Source of the DNA: JAKALD01 sp963817785
GTDB taxonomy: Bacteria > Pseudomonadota > Gammaproteobacteria > Burkholderiales > SG8-39
Direction: 5' to 3'
Length of the DNA stretch: 64,000 nucleotides
NCBI GenBank assembly: GCA_963817785.1
Contig: CAWFPL010000002.1
Location: forward strand, 682,001-746,000
Part shown: positions 54,085-62,211 of the stretch, in pieces
Numbering within the stretch: position 1 is the first letter of the stretch
Layout of the letters: the number at the start of each line of letters is the position of its first letter
The notes under the pieces: generated by a model
Database searches by the model: none
Told to the model about the DNA's origin: nothing
Seen by the model: only the letters and a program-made list of their open reading frames with translations
Program-made: the position numbers and the translations under genes

Positions 54085-54531
54085 ATGTCGTCGACTACTC
54101 GACCGGGATTGATGAAACACCTGGACCTTGTCGGCCAGCTTCAGCCGGCCTATCACCAGCAGACGCAAGCGCCATACCCCGATGAGATCGATCACGCGCG
54201 CTTCCGCGCGCTGCTGCGCTCGGCGCACGACATCGGCGGCGAGGCGGACGTGCCGATCCGCTGGGAAGAAAAGGAGGAGGAGCAGTGGGAAGCGAGCACC
54301 TTCGCGACCTGCGAGTGCCTGGCGTGGCGCGGCGTCTGGTCCGCCGAGGAACGTCGCCGCCGCCAAAACGTCGATGTCGGGCAGACGCAGTACCTCGGCC
54401 TGCCCTATTACGGGCGCTGGCTGCTCAGCGCTGCCCGGATCCTGGTGGACAAGCAGTACGTGACGCTCACGGAGCTGGTCAACAAGATCGATGAGGTGAA
54501 AAAGCGCTATGAGCAAGCCACATCTCGATAG
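54085..54531 (+). CDS. scnB: Thiocyanate hydrolase beta subunit
   Basis: This 148-residue subunit corresponds to the N-terminal half of a nitrile hydratase beta chain: HLDLVGQLQPAYHQQTQ, an acidic helical segment, then LGLPYYGRWLLSAARILV and KQYVTLTELVNKIDEV. In thiocyanate hydrolase of Thiobacillus thioparus this half is a separate beta protein of about 157 residues. GAGGAGGAG lies ten bases before ATG 54085. Its end overlaps scnA by 23 bases, so the products are probably made in equal amounts. Confidence 0.82.
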   Translation: MSSTTRPGLMKHLDLVGQLQPAYHQQTQAPYPDEIDHARFRALLRSAHDIGGEADVPIRWEEKEEEQWEASTFATCECLAWRGVWSAEERRRRQNVDVGQTQYLGLPYYGRWLLSAARILVDKQYVTLTELVNKIDEVKKRYEQATSR

Positions 54532-54877
54532 GACTCACCACGCGAAGAAGGCCACCGGGATCGGCGACCCGCAGTGCTTCAAGGGGGAAGCCGGTCGGGC
54601 CAAGTTCAAGGCGGGCGACCGCGTGCGGGTAAGAGATCTGCCGGACGTTTTCTATACGCGTTGCCAGGTGTACACGCGCGGCGTGGTCGGCACGGTCACC
54701 CTGGCGGTGTACGAAAGCCCCGCGGCGGAAGACGAAGCGTGGGACAACACCGAGCATCCGGAATGGTTCTACAGCGTGGCGTTCAAGCAGAAGGACCTAT
54801 GGCCTGATTACTCCGACGCTTACCCGAACGACACGGTCGAGACCGAGTTTTCCGAGCGTTGGCTCGAGAAGGCGTGA
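54509..54877 (+). CDS. scnA: Thiocyanate hydrolase alpha subunit
   Basis: This 122-residue subunit corresponds to the C-terminal SH3-like barrel of nitrile hydratase beta: FKAGDRVRVRDLP, YTRGVVGTVTLAVYES, WFYSVAFKQKDLW and PNDTVETEFSERWLE. The Thiobacillus alpha subunit has about 126 residues. It overlaps scnB and is followed after 41 bases by scnC. The split of beta into two chains is the main sign that this is thiocyanate hydrolase rather than ordinary nitrile hydratase. The three-chain toyocamycin nitrile hydratase is the alternative. Confidence 0.82.
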   Translation: MSKPHLDRTHHAKKATGIGDPQCFKGEAGRAKFKAGDRVRVRDLPDVFYTRCQVYTRGVVGTVTLAVYESPAAEDEAWDNTEHPEWFYSVAFKQKDLWPDYSDAYPNDTVETEFSERWLEKA

Positions 54878-54918
54878 GCGGCGAGCAAATCGGGCCGACG
54901 CATAGAGAGGGACGAGAT

Positions 54919-55662
54919 ATGGCGAAGATACGCACGGAGTCGAAAAAGGAAACTGCGCACGAACATGGCCACAGGCCCCCTGCACCCATGGTCGATGAAG
55001 TGAGCGATTTCGAAGTCCTCGAGATGGCGGTGCGCGAGCTTGCGATCGAAAAAGGGCTGTTCAGCGCCGAGGACCATCGGCGGTGGACCGAGTATGTGCA
55101 CAGCCTGGGGCCGCTGCCCGCGGCGCGCCTGGCTGCCAAGGCATGGCTGGATCCCGCGTTCAAGAAGCTGGCGGTGACCGATGGGGTCAAGGCGAGTCTG
55201 GCAGTGGGTGTCGACTGGATCAACAGCCCTCCCACCCACTTCGGCACGCCGAGCGACTACTGCAACTTCCGCGTCCTCGAGGACACGCCGAAGCTAAAGC
55301 ACGTGGTCGTGTGCACGCTGTGCTCGTGCTATCCGCGTCCGATCCTCGGACAGTCGCCGGAATGGTATCGAACGCCGAACTACCGCCGCCGCCTGGTTCG
55401 CTGGCCGCGGCAGGTGCTCGCGGAGTTCGGCCTGCAGCTGCCGCCGGACGTCGAGATCAGGGTCGCGGATTCCAACCAGAAGACCCGCTACATGGTGCTG
55501 CCGATGAGACCCGCCGGCACCGAGGGCTGGAGCGAGGAAAAGCTGGCCGAGATCGTGACGCGCGACTGCCTGATCGGCGTGGCGGTCCCGAAGCCCGGCG
55601 TCACCTCGAACGCCAAGCGGCCGATCCACCCGGCGGTGCATCCGCTGCACCACGGTCATTGA
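54919..55662 (+). CDS. scnC: Thiocyanate hydrolase gamma subunit, cobalt-binding catalytic chain
   Basis: This 247-residue catalytic subunit, with partners, hydrolyses thiocyanate to carbonyl sulfide and ammonia. The metal claw is Cys132-Thr-Leu-Cys135-Ser-Cys137, followed by Tyr-Pro-Arg140. The Thr marks the cobalt type, and Arg after Pro matches thiocyanate hydrolase rather than the Trp usual in nitrile hydratase. Positions fit the 243-residue Thiobacillus protein with a shift of four. The C-terminus HPAVHPLHHGH is histidine-rich. The start at 54919 has GAGGGACGAG upstream; a longer frame exists. Confidence 0.88.
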   Translation: MAKIRTESKKETAHEHGHRPPAPMVDEVSDFEVLEMAVRELAIEKGLFSAEDHRRWTEYVHSLGPLPAARLAAKAWLDPAFKKLAVTDGVKASLAVGVDWINSPPTHFGTPSDYCNFRVLEDTPKLKHVVVCTLCSCYPRPILGQSPEWYRTPNYRRRLVRWPRQVLAEFGLQLPPDVEIRVADSNQKTRYMVLPMRPAGTEGWSEEKLAEIVTRDCLIGVAVPKPGVTSNAKRPIHPAVHPLHHGH

Positions 55663-55674
55663 GAGAGCCGCTGC

Positions 55675-56094
55675 ATGACGACATCGCAGGAAGACGACCG
55701 CAGGCGCCGCGAGCACCGGCGCGAAGCCGGCCCGGCGCCGATCAGCCTGCTCGAGAACGTGCGCAGCCGCGGAAGGGTATGGGGCGACCTGGCCGCGCAA
55801 TACGGCGTCACCAATCCCGATCCTCCCTGGCGGGTCACGCTGGACGCGACTTGCGACATCCTGGCGGCCGAATCCTGCGCCGACCCGGATGCTCACGCCG
55901 GCTCCGGGGCCTTGCCCGCGCTCGAGCGGCGCGCGGAAGAGGACGATCTGTCGGCGACGGTCTACGCGGGCGTGCCTTTCCCGGAGCGACAACTCTTGGC
56001 TCTCGCGCACTCGATGATCCGCCGCGGCCTGTTCGACGAGGAAGAGCTCGCCCGCCGCATGAAGCAGGTCCAGGAGCGCCTTACCGCGGTGTAG
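55675..56094 (+). CDS. Thiocyanate hydrolase activator / cobalt chaperone, P15K-like
   Basis: This 139-residue protein (about 15 kDa) resembles nitrile hydratase accessory/activator proteins, themselves beta-subunit-like. Visible segments are LLENVRSRGRVWGDLAAQYGV, FPERQLLALAHSMIRRGLFDEEEL and a final RMKQVQERLTAV. In Thiobacillus the P15K protein encoded next to scnC is needed to load cobalt. It starts 12 bases after scnC. Assignment rests on position, size and general resemblance. Confidence 0.75.
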   Translation: MTTSQEDDRRRREHRREAGPAPISLLENVRSRGRVWGDLAAQYGVTNPDPPWRVTLDATCDILAAESCADPDAHAGSGALPALERRAEEDDLSATVYAGVPFPERQLLALAHSMIRRGLFDEEELARRMKQVQERLTAV

Positions 56095-56231
56095 CGCGAT
56101 GAATGCAAGGGCTCGCTGTCGCCCGCGGATCGTCCCGAGCCGGGGCCAGGAGGAGCAAGTTCCAAGCCGCATTCGGCACCATTGGAGCGCGATCGGGACG
56201 TACTGAGTTTCGTTGACGGAGAAGACCACTG

Positions 56232-57101
56232 ATGACGATTCGCGGCGTTCATGTCGAAACTGCTGGGCTGTATCACCGCTATGGCACGCGCAAGGGGTTC
56301 GCGTTCGAGCACGTCACCATGGAGGCGCAGCCGGGCGAGGCGCTCGCCATCATCGGCCGTTCGGGCTGCGGCAAGTCGACGGTTCTGCAAGTGATCGCCG
56401 GCCTGCTCCACCACGCTGGCGGCTCGGTGCGCATCAACGGCCTGCCGGTCGTGAAACCGTCCCCTCGCTGGATTCTGCTGTTTCAGGCGCCGCATCTCTA
56501 TCCCTGGATGAAGGTGTCGCAGAACGTCGGGATCGGCTTGCACTTCGCCGGCCGTCCAAAGGACGAGATCCGTGATCGCGTCGCCAAGGTGCTGCGCCTA
56601 GTCGATCTTGAGGCTTTCTCGGCAAGCAACGTGCAGGATCTCTCGGGTGGCCAGCAGCAGCGCGTGGCGCTCGCCCGCTCGCTGGTGATGGAGCCGGAGC
56701 TTCTTCTGCTCGACGAGCCGTTCTCGGCGCTCGATGCCTTCACGCAGGGCGCGCTGCAGCGCGACGTGCGTTCGATCGTCAAGAACCTCGGGATCACGCT
56801 GATCCTGGTCACGCACGATATCGACGAGGCGGTTCTGATGGCAGATCGCGTGCTGATCATGGCCGGCTCGCCGGGCACGATCGTGCATTCCATTCCAATC
56901 GAGCTCGGAAGCATTCGCGAGCGCGACGACCCGTCGGCGCTCGCGATCCGGCGACGCGTGATGGAGATGTTCGAGGCCGCCGAGGCCGCTCGCGCAGCTA
57001 GACCCGAGGCGGCAGCGAGTCAGGGGGTCGGGGCGGAGGCAAGGCCCGGTCCGAAGAGCGACATCGAGACTGCTTCCGCCGCGGACTTCTTCGGGAGATG
57101 A
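56232..57101 (+). CDS. NitT/TauT-type ABC transporter ATP-binding protein
   Basis: This 289-residue ATPase has Walker A GRSGCGKST at 42-50, a Q-loop in LLFQAP, signature LSGGQQQR near 138, Walker B LLLLDEPFSALD near 157 and a switch His in VTHD. The NrtCD/SsuB/TauB group is indicated. About 40 C-terminal residues are Ala/Glu-rich and disordered-looking. It starts 137 bases after the activator gene. With the receptor and permease genes it forms a complete importer, plausibly for thiocyanate or cyanate. Confidence 0.88.
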   Translation: MTIRGVHVETAGLYHRYGTRKGFAFEHVTMEAQPGEALAIIGRSGCGKSTVLQVIAGLLHHAGGSVRINGLPVVKPSPRWILLFQAPHLYPWMKVSQNVGIGLHFAGRPKDEIRDRVAKVLRLVDLEAFSASNVQDLSGGQQQRVALARSLVMEPELLLLDEPFSALDAFTQGALQRDVRSIVKNLGITLILVTHDIDEAVLMADRVLIMAGSPGTIVHSIPIELGSIRERDDPSALAIRRRVMEMFEAAEAARAARPEAAASQGVGAEARPGPKSDIETASAADFFGR

Positions 57102-57155
57102 GGCTCGCGAGCCACGCGGCGTACCACTCCAGCCGCAAAACGAGGAGATCGAGAA

Positions 57156-58472
57156 ATGGCAAGGAAGGGAATCGACATCTACGAGGGATGGCACCGCGGG
57201 GTACTGAGCGGGATCGAGGAGCGCGCCGACGGTGTGTATGATCCGAAGCTCCGGCTGGAGTACGACCCTCTCTTCCATCCGGTCCTGGGAACGGGCGTCA
57301 ACCGGCGCGCGCTGCTCAAGGCGGCCGGGCTTGCCGCGCTTGGCGGCGTCATCCCGCGGGCGCGCGCAGTCGACAAGAAATTCGATCCGGTGGTTCGCAT
57401 CGGCTACTTGCCGATCACCGATGCGGCGGCGCTGCTCGTCGCCCACGAAAAGGGCTTCCTCAAGGGGCAGGGTCTCGACTCGGTCCGCCCGACGCTGATC
57501 CGCTCCTGGGACCAGCTGGTCGAGGCCTTCGAGTCGCACCGCTTTAATCTCACACACCTGCTCATACCGATACCGATCTGGATGCGCTACGGCAACCACT
57601 ACCCCGTCAAGATCGTCGCCTGGGACCACACCAACGGTTCGGCGATGGTGGTGCGCAAGGACAGCGGCATCAAGAGCTTCAAGGACCTGGGGGGCAAGCA
57701 GTTTGCGATGCCGTTCTGGTATTCGATCCACAACATCATCTCGCAGCTCGAGCTGCGTAATGCCGGCATCAAGCCGGTGATCCGCCCGCAGAGCGCGAAG
57801 CTGGCTGCCGACGAGTGCAACCTGCTGATCCTGCCCCCGCCCGATATGCCGGCGGCGCTCGCGTCGCGGAAGATCGACGCCTACTGCGTTGCCGAGCCGT
57901 TCAATGCCCTGGGCGAGCTGCTCGCCGGCGGCGAGGTGCTGCGTTTCACCGGCGATATCTGGAGGGGCCATCCCTGCTGCGTGGTGTGCATGCACGAGGC
58001 GGACGCGATGGACCCGGCGCGCGCCCACTGGGCGCAGGCGGTGCTGAACGCCATCGTCCAGTCGCAGATCTACATCGACGCGAACCGGACGGAGGTCGCT
58101 CACCTGCTCTCCCGCGAGGGGCAGAAGTACCTGCCGTTCCCGGCCAAGGTGGTGGAGCGCGCGATGGTCTTCTACAACCCGACCTTCTACAAGGAAGCGA
58201 TCAAGCACCCCGAGTGGCACCAGGACCGAATCAACATGGACCCCTGGCCGTACGCCTCGGCGACCGAGAGGGTGGCGAGCGACCTGAAGAACACGCTGGT
58301 GACCGGCGACCGTGCCTTCCTCGACAAGCTCACGCCCGAGTTCGTCGCCAAGGACCTCGTTTACTACGATCACGTCAAGAAGGCGACCGAAAAATTTCCG
58401 GACTGGAAGAAGGACGCAAGCGTGTCCACGTCGAGCGATCCCTATGTGCGCACCGAGGTGATCGACCTATGA
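57156..58472 (+). CDS. ABC transporter substrate-binding protein (NrtA/SsuA-like), Tat-type signal
   Basis: This 438-residue receptor carries a twin-arginine signal (NRRALLKAAGLAALGG, RR at 50-51) preceded by an unusual hydrophilic extension of about 49 residues. The mature domain opens VVRIGYLPITDAAALLVAHEKGF, the pattern of nitrate/sulfonate/cyanate receptors, and contains CVAEPFNALGE. No alternative Met lies between residue 1 and the Arg pair. Its stop overlaps the permease start (ATGA). The ligand is inferred from context only. Confidence 0.85.
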   Translation: MARKGIDIYEGWHRGVLSGIEERADGVYDPKLRLEYDPLFHPVLGTGVNRRALLKAAGLAALGGVIPRARAVDKKFDPVVRIGYLPITDAAALLVAHEKGFLKGQGLDSVRPTLIRSWDQLVEAFESHRFNLTHLLIPIPIWMRYGNHYPVKIVAWDHTNGSAMVVRKDSGIKSFKDLGGKQFAMPFWYSIHNIISQLELRNAGIKPVIRPQSAKLAADECNLLILPPPDMPAALASRKIDAYCVAEPFNALGELLAGGEVLRFTGDIWRGHPCCVVCMHEADAMDPARAHWAQAVLNAIVQSQIYIDANRTEVAHLLSREGQKYLPFPAKVVERAMVFYNPTFYKEAIKHPEWHQDRINMDPWPYASATERVASDLKNTLVTGDRAFLDKLTPEFVAKDLVYYDHVKKATEKFPDWKKDASVSTSSDPYVRTEVIDL

Positions 58473-59314
58473 ACGAACCGGTCGCCGAGCTCGAGGCCCC
58501 GAAACAGCGCGCCGACGCCCCGCCCGCGGCAGCGGCCCGAACGTCCCGGTGGCGGGCGGCCGACGTCATTTATCCGGTCGCCGGGGTGGCGGTTCTGCTC
58601 GCCCTCTGGTGGGTGGGCGGCGAGGTCCTCTATCTGAATCAGGCAACGCGCACGTTCGCGGGGCTCGGGCCGGTGCCGACGTTCCACGCATTGTTCGCGA
58701 TGCTCGCCGACGGCACGATCGGCCATGCAACGGCGAGCAGCCTGTATCGGGTCGGCATCGGGCTTGCCTGGTCCGCAGGGCTCGGACTTCCAATCGGCAT
58801 CATCTTCGGCCTCAGCAAGGCGTTCCGCAAGGCAAGCAACATGCCGTTCCAGTTCCTGCGCATGATCAGCCCGCTCTCCTGGGAGCCGATCGCAGTACTC
58901 GCGTTCGCGTCGTGGGACCAGGCAATCATCTTCCTCGTCACCATGGCGTCGGTCTGGTCGGTGGTGTACGCGACCGCGAACGGGGTGAGCAAGATCGAGC
59001 CGACGTGGTTCAAAATCGCGCGCAATCTTGGCGCCCAACCCTGGCATATGCTGTCAAAGATCATCGTGCCTGCGGTCGCGCAAGACATGCTCACCGGGAT
59101 GCGCTTCGCGCTCGGCGTTGCGTGGATCGTGCTCGTTCCCGCAGAGTTCCTCGGGGTCACCTCGGGTCTCGGCTACGCGATCGAGGACGCGCGCGAAACG
59201 CTCCAGTACAGCCATCTCGGCGCGATGGTGTTCGTCATCGGAGTCATAGGCTTCAGCGTGGATTCGACCTTTGCCTGGCTCATCCGGCGCTACAGCTGGG
59301 TACGGGAGCGGTGA
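58469..59314 (+). CDS. NitT/TauT-type ABC transporter permease
   Basis: This 281-residue inner-membrane permease has about six helices. The permease coupling (EAA-like) loop is RNLGAQPWHMLSKIIVPA, near residue 190, and FALGVAWIVLVPAEFLG follows. The N-terminal 35 residues are a soluble Ala/Pro-rich stretch. It is translationally coupled to the receptor gene by an ATGA overlap and followed after 91 bases by the NiCoT gene. Confidence 0.88.
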   Translation: MNEPVAELEAPKQRADAPPAAAARTSRWRAADVIYPVAGVAVLLALWWVGGEVLYLNQATRTFAGLGPVPTFHALFAMLADGTIGHATASSLYRVGIGLAWSAGLGLPIGIIFGLSKAFRKASNMPFQFLRMISPLSWEPIAVLAFASWDQAIIFLVTMASVWSVVYATANGVSKIEPTWFKIARNLGAQPWHMLSKIIVPAVAQDMLTGMRFALGVAWIVLVPAEFLGVTSGLGYAIEDARETLQYSHLGAMVFVIGVIGFSVDSTFAWLIRRYSWVRER

Positions 59315-59405
59315 GCACACGGCGCGCACGCCGCGGGAATGCCGGAGCGAAGTCCGCAGTGACGGGCCCCGGCGGCGGCGTCGAGTTCGGACAGGGAGGA
59401 TTGCG

Positions 59406-60500
59406 ATGCACGAGATCATTAAGGCGCTGCGTGAGGTTTTCGGCGATCGCGCGGGCAGCTTCCGCAGGAAGGTGCTCGGCCTGTACCTGCTGCTGATCGC
59501 GTGTAACTTCGCGGCGTGGATTTGGGCGATCTGGGCCTTCGCCGGCAATGCGGTGCTGCTCGGGGCGGCGCTGCTCGCCTATACCTTCGGCCTGCGCCAC
59601 GCCTTCGATGCCGATCACATCGCCTCGATCGACAGCGTCACCCGCAAGCTGATGCAGCGCGACGTGCGTCCGACCACGGTCGGCTTTCACTTCGCCGTTG
59701 GGCACTCGCTCGCCCTGTTCGTCTTCGTGTCGGCGATTGCGGCGCTTGGCGCGTGGGGCCAGGAGAACGGCACGTTCAGCTTCATCAGCAGCTCCGCCGG
59801 CATCGCCAGCACCTTCGTCTCGGTGAGCTTTCTGCTGATCATGGCGGCGCTCAACCTGACGATCGCAGGTTCGACCTATGCCACGTTCCGGCGTGTCCGC
59901 GCGGGCGGCACGTACGCCGAGGAGGATTTTGACGTGCTCCTCAGCAGGCGCGGCTTCTTCGCGCGCATCTTTCGGCCGCTTTTCAGGCTGGTCGAGAGGA
60001 GCTGGCACATGATCTTCATTGGCTTCCTCTTCGGGCTCGGCTTCGACACCGCGACCGAGGTGAGCTTGCTCGGGATCGCGGGGGCAGAAGCGGCCAAGGG
60101 CCTGTCGATCTGGGTGATCCTCGTCTTTCCCGCGCTATTCGCCGCCGGCATGTCGCTCATGGACACGACCGACAGCGTCCTGATGGTGCGCGCCTACGGC
60201 TGGGCATTCAGAAACCCGATCCGCAAGCTCTACTACAACCTCACGATCACGGTCGTCTCGGCGGCGGTCGCCCTGGCGGTCGCCGGAATCGAGGCGCTCG
60301 CACTGATGTCCGAGCAGTTCAGTCTCAGGGGCGAAATCTGGGATCGGGTCAATGCTTTGAGTGATCACTGGGAGTTGATCGGCGTCCTTGTGGTCTCGCT
60401 GTTCATCGGCAGCTGGCTCGTCTCGATGCTCCTCTACCGCCTGAAGCGCTACGACGAGATTGAGCTGGCGGTCGTGCCGGTGCGGCACTCCGATGGCTGA
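59406..60500 (+). CDS. NiCoT family nickel/cobalt permease
   Basis: This 364-residue secondary transporter of the HoxN/NixA/NhlF family carries the signature HAFDADHI (His65, Asp70, His71) in helix II and GFDTATE plus FAAGMSLMDTTDSVLM in the second half. In this cluster cobalt is the likely substrate, because thiocyanate hydrolase needs a cobalt ion. Nickel cannot be excluded. GGGAGGA precedes ATG 59406. The next small gene starts inside its last codons. Confidence 0.9.
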   Translation: MHEIIKALREVFGDRAGSFRRKVLGLYLLLIACNFAAWIWAIWAFAGNAVLLGAALLAYTFGLRHAFDADHIASIDSVTRKLMQRDVRPTTVGFHFAVGHSLALFVFVSAIAALGAWGQENGTFSFISSSAGIASTFVSVSFLLIMAALNLTIAGSTYATFRRVRAGGTYAEEDFDVLLSRRGFFARIFRPLFRLVERSWHMIFIGFLFGLGFDTATEVSLLGIAGAEAAKGLSIWVILVFPALFAAGMSLMDTTDSVLMVRAYGWAFRNPIRKLYYNLTITVVSAAVALAVAGIEALALMSEQFSLRGEIWDRVNALSDHWELIGVLVVSLFIGSWLVSMLLYRLKRYDEIELAVVPVRHSDG

Positions 60501-60819
60501 GCGGCGCGCAGAGAGGCCGACCGCCCGGCCGCTAGGTCAAAGGAGAGTGGCGAGGAAAGGGCCGCGCTTCGCAGAGGAGCAGATCCTCGCGGTGCTCAGA
60601 GAAGCCGAGGCGGGCGCGACCGACGAGGAGCTGTGCGCCAGGTACGGGATCTCGAAGAAGATGTTTGCCAAGTGGCGCGCGGAGCGCGGCATGCTCGGAC
60701 CTTCGGACGCGCGGCGCCTGAAGCGGCTGGAGGAGGAGAACCGGCGCCTGCGCTCGATCGTCGCCGATCTCACCCTGTCAAATCAGGCGCTGAAGCTCGC
60801 CGTCTCGAAAAAGTGGTAG
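60493..60819 (+). CDS. IS3-family OrfA-like helix-turn-helix protein, no orfB
   Basis: This 108-residue protein is similar to transposase OrfA of the IS3 family: FAEEQILAVLREAEAG, then LCARYGISKKMFAKWRAE (HTH) and a leucine-zipper-like RLKRLEEENRRLRSIVADL. A basic 25-residue N-terminal extension precedes it. No OrfB with DDE residues follows, so it is a remnant or a co-opted DNA-binding protein. The ATG overlaps the NiCoT stop by eight bases, so it may be translated with the transporter. Confidence 0.65.
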   Translation: MAERRAERPTARPLGQRRVARKGPRFAEEQILAVLREAEAGATDEELCARYGISKKMFAKWRAERGMLGPSDARRLKRLEEENRRLRSIVADLTLSNQALKLAVSKKW

Positions 60820-60827
60820 AGCTGGCA

Positions 60828-61021
60828 ATGGAGCTCGCAATGGCGATGAGCGAAACCAAGGCGATCGACGCGCGCAACCCGGAGACACGTTCGAGCTGCT
60901 CTCCGCCGACCAGGGCACCGTCACTGACGTGCCCGAGTGGGTCCGCGAGGCGGGCCACGAGATGATCAGTACCGGGAACATCGACAACGTCTGGCGCATC
61001 AAGGTCCACAAGGCGAAGTGA
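60828..61021 (+). pseudogene. Remnant of a TusA-family sulfurtransferase
   Basis: The start MSETKAIDARN (ATG 60846, or 60828) is a TusA-like N-terminus. The C-terminal two-thirds (PGDTFELLSADQGTVTDVPE, then REAGHEMI to WRIKVHKAK and TGA at 61019) is in another frame from 60878. The CPxP segment with the active Cys and about 20 more codons are missing at the joint. Intact TusA genes commonly precede this type of quinone reductase-like gene. The deletion implies loss of function. Confidence 0.65.
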
Positions 61022-61067
61022 GATTTGGGATGTTGACGACAGGCGCCGCATCGGAAAGGAAATTGCT

Positions 61068-62201
61068 ATGAAGATTCTGGTGGTCGGAGGAGGCACGGGC
61101 GGCAGCATCGTGTCCAACCATCTTGCGCGCAGGCTGGCTCGCGAGATCCATGCCGGCAAGGTCGAGATCACGATGCTTTCGGCCTCGGAGCGACACATGT
61201 ACCAGCCGGGCCTGCTGTACGTCGCGTTCGGGCAGATGGCCCCCGACGAGCTGTATCGCGATCAAGCGAGCCTGCTCGAGCCGAGCGTCAACTTCCACGT
61301 CGATCCGGTCGTGCAGTTCGAGCTCGACCACAACCGCGTTCGGACGCAGAGCGGCGGGGTCCATGCCTACGACATACTCGTGATCGCCACTGGCTCGCGC
61401 ATCGTGCCCGAAGAGGTCCCGGGCATGACCGAGGGCGCGGAGCACTTCTTCACCGAGGAGGGTGCCGTCCGCCTGCGCAAACGCCTGCTGGAATTCAAGG
61501 GCGGGACCGTGGCGATCGTGGTGTCGATCCCTCACAAGTGCCCGGTGGCGCCGGTGGAGGCGACGTTCATGCTGCACGACTTTTTCAAGGCACGTGGCAT
61601 CCGCGACAAGGTCAAGCTGCGCTACAACTATCCGGTCAACCACGTCCATGCGACCGCCAACGTGGCGCGCTGGGCGAAACCTGAGTTCGACAACGCCGGC
61701 ATCGAATGCGAGACCTTCTTCAACGTCAAGGAGGTCGACCCGGTCAAGGGAATCGTTTACAGCGAAGAGGGCAGCGAGGTCCAATACGATTTGCTCATCG
61801 CCATACCGCCCCACCGCGGCATGAAGGTGATCGAGGACAACAAGCTCGGCGACGGCGGCTGGATCCCCACCGACCGGTTCAAGCTCACCATGAACGGCCA
61901 CGACAACGTCTATGTCATCGGCGATGCGAGCAACGTCCCCGTCAGCAAGACGGGGTCGGCGGCACACTTCGAGGCGGAGTTGGTGGCGGAGAACGTCGCG
62001 TCGCTGATCAAGACCGGCAGTCCGGTGCGCGAGTACGACGGCAGGGTGTACTGCTTCATCGAAGCGGGGCTCGATCGCGCCACTTACAACTCCTTCGATT
62101 ACGTCAATCTGCCGGATCTCAAGCCCGCCACCAAGTCGGTCCACTGGTTCAAGGTCGCCTACAACCAGATGTACTGGACCAGCGTGCGCGGCCTACTTTG
62201 A
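61068..62201 (+). CDS. Sulfide:quinone oxidoreductase-like FAD-dependent oxidoreductase
   Basis: This 377-residue two-dinucleotide-binding flavoprotein has an FAD site VVGGGTGGSIVSNHL at residues 5-19, ATGSRIVPEE near 108 and a C-terminal VIGDASNVPVSKTGS. Cys158 in HKCPVAPVE corresponds to a redox cysteine of SQR; Cys329 (VYCFIEAG) may be the second. It would oxidise sulfide and pass electrons to quinone at the membrane face. It is followed by DUF1641, a common companion. The exact SQR type is not certain. Confidence 0.82.
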   Translation: MKILVVGGGTGGSIVSNHLARRLAREIHAGKVEITMLSASERHMYQPGLLYVAFGQMAPDELYRDQASLLEPSVNFHVDPVVQFELDHNRVRTQSGGVHAYDILVIATGSRIVPEEVPGMTEGAEHFFTEEGAVRLRKRLLEFKGGTVAIVVSIPHKCPVAPVEATFMLHDFFKARGIRDKVKLRYNYPVNHVHATANVARWAKPEFDNAGIECETFFNVKEVDPVKGIVYSEEGSEVQYDLLIAIPPHRGMKVIEDNKLGDGGWIPTDRFKLTMNGHDNVYVIGDASNVPVSKTGSAAHFEAELVAENVASLIKTGSPVREYDGRVYCFIEAGLDRATYNSFDYVNLPDLKPATKSVHWFKVAYNQMYWTSVRGLL

Positions 62202-62211
62202 GAGCGCCATC

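Noticed and set aside
54085..55662. Ordinary two-subunit nitrile hydratase
   Set aside because: The beta chain is split in two, the catalytic chain is longer, and Arg replaces the usual Trp after CSCYP. Cyanase and SQR context also fits thiocyanate better. A three-chain nitrile hydratase remains a stated alternative.
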